Below are positions 15,601 through 27,600 of a stretch of DNA of 64,000 nt, one piece after another (position 1 is the first letter of the stretch; every line of letters begins with the position of its first letter). The notes beneath the pieces are model-generated. The model ran no database searches and was not told the origin of the DNA. It saw nothing but the letters and a program-made list of their open reading frames with translations. The stretch lies in NCBI GenBank assembly GCA_947184155.2, contig CAMXCT020002001.1, forward strand, positions 762,501 through 826,500, in the 5' to 3' direction. A program made the position numbers and the translations under genes. This DNA is from Cladocopium goreaui. Taxonomy: Eukaryota > Sar > Dinophyceae > Suessiales > Symbiodiniaceae.

Positions 15601-18600
15601 ACACTTCTTGTAGTTTTTAAAGTTCAGCAAGACTTTTTATTGGGAATTTACCTTCAAAAATGGGTCAAACAGACATTGCTAGGAAAGTTCAGCAAGACTT
15701 TTGTGGTCGGGGGATTTACCGTAACAAGAAATGGGTCAGTTCCAATCCGATCTTTGCCGGGCGGTAGTGTTGAAAGCCGTTACAACCCAACCGGCTCCGT
15801 CTGCCGGTTAAGCCGACAGAATTTGCTGTTGGAAGATGCCCCCAAAAATGTTGATTGGGGTTTGTATCCACCGTGCGTTTTTCTCAGGGCACTAATTTTA
15901 CATCACATTTTACTGTGCGAATTATTGTCAATTCCTGATGCGGGAAAGGATCATCCGCACCCCGGAAGTTGCCGCCATGGTTAACATCCAAAAAGTGCGG
16001 CCAGGTCGATGTTCCCATGGAACGAGATGCTACGAGTAAGATTCACCTAGACCCTGGCAGATACGGGTGGGAAGATGAGTTAGTTTCCACTAAAAACATG
16101 GGTTATTTTTAGGGTCTATGTTAATTTACCAGAGGGTAATTGTAGATTGAGATTACAAGTGGTAAATCACTATGGTTGGTGCTGTGTCAATGCTTTGACC
16201 CATACACCACTCCCTCCAAACCACAGGATACTTGCAGCTGCAGTTCCAGTTATAAGTGGATATATAACTATAGTTATAGGGGCCCCATATCCAAAAAAAC
16301 GTGAGGCTTAGATTTCCATGGTTACACCCATTAATAACAATTAACAATGATTACAAGCAATTATGAACTCATATTAACCCATTTTAACCCAGTTTAACCC
16401 ATGTTAACCTATATTGTTGGTGTTTTTTAACATGTTTCAACCATTGCTAAAACCCCAACAGCTGCGGCAGGTGACTGGCAGTTGTCGCTTGATCTTCCCG
16501 GTCTGCATCAGGGTCAACCTCGAGCCCACGGTGGAGGAAAAAAATGCTGGGATTACACCGGTGATGATGACCACCTACGTGGGATTTCATGAGATTTCAT
16601 ACAAAGTGGGGCCCCCTAGATAGCTAAGTTGGTTTATAACTCCAATAACTATGGTTTATGGTACTTGTAACTATAGTTATTGGGGTTTATAAACCAATTT
16701 ATAACTGGGGGGCCCCACATTGTAGGGGATTTGATGGGATTTCCAAGGTCTTTATGGAATTTTCCATCCTAAAGCGACAATTTTTGTGTCTGAAAACGTA
16801 CCCCAAAGTCCACAGATCAAATCATCGTTTTCTCCATGAAAGTCGGCCAATTCACACACTGGTTTTTGAAATGGAAAAATGTGATCTATAGATCTTTTTT
16901 ATCTATAGATCTTTCACTTTTCGAAATGGAATGATACTGGAAAATGATACTATAGATACCAATTCTATCATAGATCTATGGTATCAAAATCTATATACAC
17001 CAATGGTTTTCTATATAAAAACGGTTTTAAAATAAATCAAATATCTATAAAACACTAGTAAATGCATCAAACAGCACCAAAAAAAACATGGATAATGAAT
17101 CAAACAATTTCCCTACTAATGTACCAAACAAAGGTCAACGCTTAAGCCAGACTACTTAAAGGATCATCTCACTTTGTCAATGGTCGATAACCCACGTTCG
17201 TAACTTCGCGATTCATTTGTTTGTCCCCTGTATCTAGGCAATCGGCCAAACCAAAGGTACAATACATAGATATGGATAAATGTATAGGTTGCTAACCAGT
17301 CAAATATATACGTATGTATATATATATATATCTATCTGGTTGGTGGTTTCAACCCCTCTGAAAAATATTACGGTTTATTACGGTTAATTGTAGAGGCCCA
17401 GGGCAGCCGAACGACCCTGAGTCCCTGCGCGCGGTCCATGTCTGAAAAATATGCAAGTCAGTTGGGTTTGTTGTTCCCAACTGAATGGAAAATAAAATTC
17501 ATGTTCCAAACCACCAATCAGATATAGATAATATTGACATAGAGACGCCGGGGATCCGACGACCCCTAGCAATTAGTCATGGGATGTCTGACTCAGTCGT
17601 GGGATGTTGAATTTAGTCGTGGGATGCCCTCTGTCTCTATTGACATATATATATATATGACAATAATCAACTAATATTGGGTGAATAAACAACTCATATT
17701 TCATATGACAATCAGATATAGATGGAAAAGTATATCCCTACCAAAAAAATCAGGGTGATTACTATATTCCATCTGGGGATTCCTATATATATATATATTA
17801 ATATAATCATATACATATATATATATGCTATATTCACCATTATATATATATGCTATATACACGTATATATATATACATATATATATATACATATATATAC
17901 ATATATATATATACATATATATATATACATACATATACATGCTATATATACGTAAATATTATATATATAGATAACATGCTCTATCTATAGATCTTATAGC
18001 AGTCTTAAGTTCCGGGGGATGATCCTCTGGGACCCGCCAAGCGAACTGGAAAATTCGATGGACAAATTCTGGGATCCATAAATTCGGAAAACAAAACTGG
18101 ATCCATAGAATTGCACATCAATTGGAAATCATTGGTCAAAAAACCTATGGGAAAATCTCGCCTACCCTTAGCCGGTTTCATCCCATACTTCTCCCAATTT
18201 GTTTCCCGGGGAAATCGGGAACAGATCATGTCGATCGTGTCGTTAATGGGATAGATGGTATTAGATGGGAAAAATCTGCGAAAGAATGTTTGAAATGACT
18301 GGAATTGTAGAACAATCTACTGATTTTGTTCATGTCCTTGATATCTAAGATTAGATTATATATCTACATTGCTATCCAATGCTAGTTTAATTTCGTTCGA
18401 TAGACGATCCCTAGCCCTTCACCACTTTGTTCAAGTGGCCTCAATTGACCAACCCCCCACTTCAGCGTCTTGCATCCATATCAAGTTGGTGGTTCCATAT
18501 GGTGGTAGTTTTCTTCCATTAACTCATCTAATTCCAGTACCTAAATAGTTATAAGTATCATGAACCATACGTTGGGGATGGTTTGCCTATTACCCTCTGG

Positions 18601-21600
18601 TAATGACATTCACAGTTTGCGATATAGAAAATGGCCCATTGAAATAGCTGATTTACCCATCAATAGCATGGTGGATCTTTCCAGTTCGTTTTGTAAACGA
18701 AAAAAACAGAGGCGAGAATCTCATGAAATCCCCATGGAATCTAAGAAAAAAGGTACAGCCAAATTATGTTCCAATGATATTTCCAGAGTACATATTTATA
18801 TATATATATAAATATATAGAGAGAGAGAGAGAGAAAGAGATAGAGATAGAGATAGAGATGGTTGGTTCAATCCTCATTAAATCACTCATCAATATCCCCA
18901 TTGTACCATAGGGGTGAAGACATCACCAGTTGGTTTCCCCTTTTTTGGGGGGTGTTGACTCTCCATGTTTGTTGATTCATCTGATTCCCCATTAGTAAGA
19001 ATTTCATCCGATGATCACCTGGTTGGTGGTTGACCTACCCCTCTGAAAAATGATGGACTTCGTCACTTGGGATGATGACATGCCCCATATATGGAAAAAT
19101 AATCCAAATGTTCCAAACCACCAACCAGTCACAAAAATAGTTCATCTGATTCTCATCTCATTACTTACTGGTGCGTTTTACGTAGTGTTGCTGGATGGGT
19201 TGCTGGGGGTTGCTGGGATGATGAAATTGATAGTTGGCCAGTGGATCATTCCCGAAAATTCCCGAAAAAACACAAGTAAGATTATCATCTCATAGAATTG
19301 GCGAAACATCATATGTTTCATGCTATTTGCGAGTACCCCATTGAAATCATGAAACCCATCATTTCACCCCCAGCTCTCATGAAAAATCCCCATGTGTTGT
19401 TACTGAAATTCATCACCTCCGGTTCATCCCTCCGATTTCATCTGATCTCCCTGGAATCCACTGAAAAAACCCATCAAATCTCACTCCCTGGTGAAAAAAT
19501 CATGGCTGCACCATCCCCCAGTCACCATAAATATATAGGTGGTATTCAAATTTACCATTAGTCATGGCTACTAAACATGACATTGTTTTAGCCACACTAA
19601 TGGAGTCAGCCTACGAATCGTGGACTTACTATGTAGGGTTATTAACTATAAGTTATTAGTCCCCATTAAGTATATCTATAGGTATATCATGATACATCTA
19701 CCATAAACCCAAGAAATTCCACGGTTCGTCCCCTCCCCACGTCGCACCCAGCAACAGTTCAAAGAGTTCGTCTGCCGTACCGAAGCCGCCGGGCGCCACC
19801 ACCAGGCCCATGCACTGGCGCAGAGAACTACCGGGGGGAAGGCAGCGTTTAGGTCTCAACAATTAATGACACTTGATGGTCTTAATGGTGATATCTAATA
19901 GCTGGTTGGTGGTTTCAACCCCTCTGAAAAATATTAGTCAATGAGAAGGATTATCCCATATATTATGGAAAAATATAAAATGTTCCAAACCACCAACCAG
20001 TGATGGTATTACTGGTGATTATCTAATAGGGGTTAATAGTGATTAATTGTTGATAATCATAATTGATGGTGATAATCATAAGTGATGGTAATATTGTGTA
20101 GTAGTAATCATTGTTAAGATAATGGTGTTGGTAGCAATAATGGTAATAATTGATTATCACACTGATGATCATATGGTACTATAATGACTATTGTTACTTG
20201 TGTTGTCTTCTTGTGATAATATAGAAAAAGGAAAACAATAGGAAGTTTAGAATGTAACAGTCAACTTTGGTTGATGGAAAATAAAACTATAGTAAATCAG
20301 ATTTCTGGGAATTAAAAAAAAATCTTTATATACCCTCTGATAATTTATGCATCGAACTGGAAAATCACCATGTTAGAGCTAGATACATCAGCATAAAAGT
20401 CGTCATCCATAAACGGGCCATGGCTTGATGAGCTATGTTAAATAACCAGAGGGCATTCTTATAGCATCCTGGAGTAGATAGAATATTGAAAATTCAAACA
20501 AGCCTCACTAAGTTCGAAATGTAAACAAAAACATGTTCTATCTGGTACACTTGGGGATGCACTTGAGGTTACAAATGGGGAAACCATCAATATAAGCACC
20601 CCCATAAGTTGGGAAGTTGGGATATAACCTCTAATCATATGGTGAACTTCAACACCTATGACTGGAACTTCAATTTCAAGCATCTGTCTATGGTCGGAAA
20701 AAACAAAAAAACACGTTTATGGTTTATGGTCATTCAACCCATGACATGGGAATCTTGAAAAAACAGTAACATGCTTAATTCCTATTATATGCTATATCAG
20801 TTATATGTATATTCTATATATGTGATAAATTACATATATTCCTCTTCATGGATTGATGTTTGTCCTCGGCAAATTTGCTCACCAACCAACTCTTGGGGAT
20901 TCGGCATCTGTCAATGGCACATATATTAACCATTATCATGTTTACAAATGGCACATACATGGTTCTGAGAATCAACATGATCATGGTTATTAATAAACAT
21001 GATAATAAATCACATAAACATGGCTGATAATTCACATTATCACATATATTAACCATTATCATGGTTGTGATAATGAACCATACATGGATAATCGCATGAT
21101 AATGTGATTTATCAACCCATAGGTTCTATGTTATTTGACAATGGCACGTTAATATCAACCCATGGTATATTTATGTGTTTTATGGGTTGATAAATCACAT
21201 CACATCATGGGCTATTTTTTTTCTCCCATGAACCGGTTGTAGGTCAATAATCCCGTCATCAGCAATGACCCATGGTATTCTTGTTGGTTCATCTTGGGGA
21301 TACCTGGGTATAAACCCTGCAGGTTTTAAGGGCCCCCATAGCTGATAGGTAAGTTGATTTTAAAAAATCTACGGCCTTAGGCTAACGATTGCAGTCATGG
21401 TGGATGTATCTATGTTTGGATGGGGTTGGGGTTGTATCCATCCGATAGATCTACTATGGATGTCAAAAATATCAATAAACCAGGTAGTATAACCCCCTAT
21501 CATAAGCTACAACGGTATATTTTAATTGTTTGTTTCGTTTCTGGCTATGAACCCTACAGCAGATTAACCATCTATAGATCACGTCCTAGGGAAACTGCGT

Positions 21601-24600
21601 TTTATTTTCTGTATCTAGCTTAGCTTGACGAAGGGTAGTTTTTGCTTGTCCTGAAAATGTGGTTGCAAAACTAACCACGGTGAGGTACAGGGGTTTATCT
21701 AAAAACCAGGATCTCTATCCCTTTATGATGAACATTGAATTAATTGCCAACGTTTGTATCAATGGATTGGTTTAAGGGAAAATCTACAGGAAAGAAACAT
21801 CTACAGGAAACTAAACCATAGATTTTCCCATTAAACTTGGGGCTTTCCTCTGATTTTTCCCTTAAACCAATCCATTGATTGTAGGAAAATAACTTAGACA
21901 TGGACATGGAGATTCCTTCCCAAGCCAGTTTACCGAAGGTTACTACTCTCTGGGCTTTCTCAGTCGGGTCATTAACCTTGGGGACAAAAATACCATCGGA
22001 AATTAGACCAAAGCTTTGTTCTAAAGTTTTGTTATATGGTTTGTTACAAGGGTTTTAAAAGGGTTTTAAAAGGTTTTACATGGTTTTAAAGCGATTATTG
22101 GTATCATATGTGGATAATCATGGGATCTCTGAAGATGTGAAAAACTCTTTAAGCCTCTGGTATCAGCTCCGCTGGAAAAAAAGAATCCACGACCCCTTCG
22201 AAGAGTTTCGGTACCTTGAAGGCCATCCAAAACTTCCGGGTGAAGAAGTAATGGAACTCGAAGCCCAACTCAGGCGTTACCTCGGTGAGGCCACACCTAA
22301 ACTTGGGGAACCGGCACGGGGCACCATGGTTTATTATCATTTAAAGCAGATCCACCTGAAGCTCCACCTGAAGCGCGTTTTTCATGCTACATCATCATGT
22401 AAATACAACATATGGACATATGTATGATTTTGGGCTGCCACCGTTGCGCCCAGGAACCTCTTCCTGGATTGTGGGAGGTCCCCCTGGAAGGGGGGCTTTC
22501 GCCCCTTGACTCGCCACCGCGCCTGGAGTCTAGCCGCAGCCCTTTGACTCGGGGTTTCTGCGGATAAAATGGCAGAGATTTCGGCAGTCTCCTGCTCCTT
22601 CACTCCTGTACCTCTCTGCTTCACTGTGGCGTCTTCCAATCTGTAGGCATGTTGCTCACATCGGCCTTGACCCTCAACACATGGCCTTTGTATGCCTTTT
22701 TGGGGTAGTCTCCATTTTGAGCGACGAAACTGCATAGAATCCTGCACAGTTCTGGCCATCAACATCGGCCAAGGTGTGCTGGTTCTATCTTGTTGCCTTA
22801 ATCTCAGCTCCTATTGGTGAATTGCACGGCTATACGATTGATACTCTTCTGTTGAATGTAGCATGTCTATTCTGGTTGGTGGTTTCAACCCCTCTGAAAA
22901 ATGTTAGTCAGGTGGAATGATTATCCCATATATTATGGAAAAAATGGGATGGTTATTCCCAACTGAATGGAAAAATAATCCAAATGTTCATAAATGTTCC
23001 AAACCACCAACCAGTATTAGGTAGACAGTTTTGCATCCCTGTCCTTATTGGAGGTTACCAACTTCGGTCGTTCAAGGTCCTCTCTGACGTCATTTCTTTG
23101 GTGAACCGACCTACCGACTTGTTCACTTTAAGCATTCCCTAGAGATGTCAAACATGAATCATCAATCTTTACTATCATTTTTTTGGACATGTCATCTTAG
23201 TTGATCTCAGTATTTTCCAATAGTGTCTACTTCATTTACCCTCTGGTAAATTAACAGTTCGACCCTGGCAGTCATCGGGGTTGGAAGACTAGTTTCCATT
23301 TTTTTTTGCGATTTTCAGGGTCCAACTGTTTATTTACCAGAGATTTCACAGGGTTTTTTCTTTATGGATCCATGGAATCCATGGCTATCCCCCAACTGCC
23401 ATGTTTTTTTGCCACGCTAATCTCGACCAAGCGACGTAGGGGTTCAGGCCATCTTCAAATGGGACCGAGATTCCAAAGCCTATGGGGCTGGGGGATGCAG
23501 CATGTATACTGTATATACTACGTATTATATACAGGTATATATATATAATATTATATATATAATATTATATATAATATGTATAAACATGGATGTAGTTGTA
23601 TGTTATGAACACTAAAAACATATCCCTAACAATGTGAGAGGTTGGCTAAAGTGCCGCGGTGTTGCGATTTTCGTGTCTACACCCTGCTGCCAAACAGGTT
23701 GCTAAAATATCTCCTGGGATATCAGATTCGCAGCTCTCTGATGTGAAAAATATGAGTTCGTCAGTTGGGGTTACTATTCCCAATATATGGAAAGTCACAA
23801 AAGTCATGTTCCAAACCACCAACCACGATTTAGTCGTGATCTATTGATGATTGGGGAATGACGTGTGTATGACATGAAGTCCTTTTTGGCGTGAGACGTT
23901 GCATCCGTCATCGCATTCTGAAGAATCTGGGAAAATTGCATAAAAATAAATACTAACGTTCACCCATCATTTCCAGATTCTGACTACAGGATGGGGCCCC
24001 TGAGATAGCTAAGTTGCCTTATAAGTGGCTGAATTCTATGGTTTATGGTAGATATAACGAACTAGTTTATGCTGGGGGTTATAATGGTATATAAACCAAC
24101 TAACATTACTGGGGGGCCATCCTGTAATCTGGGAGGGAATTCATCAACCACCTGTGAGGTGATTGGGCGTCATCTGCCCATGAAATTTCGCGAGGGGACC
24201 AACAAACCAATTTCGCTACAACTGGGCAATTTCATAGTATGGAACTGTTGTAGTATATTTCATAGTACTTCATAGTATTTCATAGTTGTACCTTTCATAG
24301 TACCATGTACTCTGCAAAGTAATTTCTAAATATATTTCTGGTACAAGGATGGAACTCTGCAAGATACTGTAAGTCCTGGTGATCCTGAAAGTCCCTGACT
24401 GGATGTGATTGGTTTGTATCCCAGGTTTCAATACATTGCAATCTGTTGTAGATACCCAGCCACATGTGATTCATATCCATAAGTTGACTGGAGTCCAACT
24501 TGCAAGACAGCCGTCGAGACTCATCTTGACAATCTACATCCCAATATAAAATTGATTGGGAATTGTCTAGGAGGTATAAGAGATCTATATCGGGATATAG

Positions 24601-27600
24601 TTAAATTGACCAATAGATCCAGTCGTCTATCCCCAAGAAACAAATATCAGAGTTGCTCCCAACACCCTAGATACTAGGGGAAAAACTGGCTAAATCAGAG
24701 TAAAATCACCCATGTTCATCCAGTTTCCCCTTACGGCAATCATTGGCCGCAAAAATAGAAGCTAAAAAACTTGGAGCAACCCTGAAATATACCCTCCGGT
24801 GTCATCAAACATAGCATGTGAAAATCCATGAAAATCACCCATCTCTAGAGTTCAGCAATAAAAAACCAACCATATGTTGATGGTTTATACCACTCGTAAA
24901 ATCGATAAATTTGGGGATGATGGATCCTATTGTTTTACTAACATTCAGTGGGATATATGGGAACTCTATGGAATTTCACATGTTTCACATGGAACATTTG
25001 GGGAGTTCCATAAACGGGGATGGATGGTTTACAATGGAAAATCCCATTAAAATTGATGATTTGGGGTACTCTCATGACTTAGGAAACCTCCATCTAGTTT
25101 TAGTCACTAACAAAAACCCATTTATGGTCTATGTTATAACTAAAAACACATTTATAACCAGTTATACTCCACTATAATCCCATTGAAATGGTTTATGTAT
25201 TTTATCTCATTTAAATCACCAGTTATAACCATCATTAATCACTATTAGCCACTATTAGCCACTATTAACCATTATTAGCCACTATGAAAATCACCATTTT
25301 TCAATCACCAGTTTTTTCTAACTCAACTTGCCGCCTTTTTCAATCCTCCATGGCACGCAGCCCGGCGCCTATGGATTTGCCTTTTCCTTGGGCTGCGCCC
25401 TCGTTGGCCGCCGCCATCATGCCAGGTCCACCACCTCTGCATGGTCCATCCACCGAGATTTACCCCTCGGGAATGGTGAAATTGGTGAATCTCGGTGCGA
25501 ATTTTTATGGTGGTTCATATAGTGGTTAATAGTGGTTAAATGCTAGTTGATGGTGGTTAATATTTTTTTAATGGTGGTTAATATAGAAAAGGTGCGGTTA
25601 ATATGGTGGTTACACCAACTTTTTTATGGTGGTTAATGGTGATGAACATAATGATAAAAACATCTGTTAATGGTGGATAATGCTGGTTTTTTCATGGCTA
25701 ATGATGGTTAATAGTGAATGATAATAGTTGATAATGGCCAATAAACCATTACCACTAGATTTACCATCGTTGATCGTGGTTAATAGTGATTCACAATGGT
25801 TAACTGGTTGGTGGTATACCCACTCCTCTGAAAAATATGAAAGTCAGCTGGGATGATTTTATTCCCAATATATGGAAAGTCATAAAAATCATGTTCCAAG
25901 CCACCAACCCCACTAAATCATGTCTAAGAATCGTTCATAATGACCAATACTCCCTGAATCTGGTCCACTAGATTTACAGTTCGGATTTCGAATTCTTGGA
26001 TTTAGATGGATTTAGATGAATTACCCTCTGGTAATTTGTTACAGTTTGCTACGGAAAATGGCCCATTTATGATTGATTTACCGAACTTAAAGATAGTGAT
26101 TTTCCAGTTCGAAAACTGTTAGTTTACCAGAGGGTAGACTCAGATTTAAAATTTCGAATTTGACTTAGACCTAGATTTACATTTCGGATTTTGAGTTTGA
26201 CTTGGATTTTGATTTAGACTTACACTTAGTTCTAGATTTATGAATTAGACTTAGACTTAGACTGAAGACTTAGATTCAGATTGCGAAATTGCGAAATTTA
26301 GACCTAGCTTTAGATTTTACTACCCTCTGGTAAACGTTTACATAACTATGGAAAGATCCACCATGTTTAATGGGTAATGTTTAATGGGTAAATCAACTAT
26401 GTCTATGGCCATTTTCTATGTCACGAACTGTAACAAATTACCAGAGGGTGCCCCCCAAGTATGTTTGTTGCTTTACAAAGCCCATGAAAACATCCAACTA
26501 GTTCGTTAGTCAGAGGGTGCCCCCCAAGTAAAAGTTGGTTTATAAAACCCATTAACATCCATTAACTAGTTCCTGAAATATCATGTTATATCGACCATAA
26601 ACCATAGTTTTTTCAGCCAAGTCTCAAGGAATTTTGCTACCATGACCCATCCACCCCGTCCTCCCGTCCTCGCGTCCTGGCCTGTGCCCACATGGTACTC
26701 CGGCAAGCCCTGCTCACGCCGCTTCGCCGTCCACTCGGTCAGAAGCCTGGGATTTTTCATGGGAATATGACAGGGTTAATCCCTATTACTCACCATGATT
26801 AATAGAATGATAGTAATTTGAATCCATGTTGATGGTTTCATATTATAGCATTGATATATTCCCATAGCATTAGGTCAATATTACTATCATTCTCATGATT
26901 AATCATGGAGTTAGTCCCTGTTACATCGATGGCACACAGCCAGTTCTCCCAGCATCATTGCCCAGGAAAGTACTGGGCATGTCCAGCCAGCCCTTGAGAC
27001 CTGTACCTCTGCTCCACATCTTGCAGAGCTGCCCGCAAACCAGGATGCCAGCGAAGCCTCTGCAGAGACCACTGCAAGCTGTCCACCTCACCATGCTGCT
27101 GCATGTGGACCAAGCAAGCAGTCTTATAGCACCAGCCTCCAGCAGTTCTCTCGGGTGGTGCATCCCTGAACCTGTGCCATCCACCCCGCACATCACCCCA
27201 CCAGTACAAATCGGGGTCCAACTCATCTCTGGACCATTCCACTGCAGCTGCAGGCCACCAGCCAGCAGCATGCTGGAGCAGTGGTGGTGGCTGCGTTTCA
27301 TATCCAGCAGATCCAGCAGCTTTGCTGGTTGTTACTAACCATTATAGCATATTATAGCCATGATTAATTGGGGGAATGCCCATGAGCCATTATGGTTATA
27401 TTAGGGGGAAGGGATTATAATTATCCCTATTCTCCCCAGAAACCATGACGTTTCCTAAAAATTGGTACCCCAAAACCATGGGTTTCAATACTCAAAAGTA
27501 GTCTGATTTTTGATGATTTGGGGTACCCCTATTTTCCGAACCCCCCAGATGAAACAAGATGCAGCCCACGAACCCGAATGCTCACACGTATGTTAAGGGT

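Noticed and set aside
17701..17955. Ile/Tyr-rich ORFs on both strands
   Set aside because: Low-complexity TA repeats.
22080..22427. Plus-strand ORF of 115 codons with protein-like composition
   Set aside because: The opposite strand at 22215-22280 encodes the LOG motif FEFHYFFTRK with proper splice sites; the plus ORF is its shadow.
26921..27301. 126-codon minus ORF in a second frame over exon 8
   Set aside because: The other minus frame joins in phase to the LOG exon and has more typical composition.
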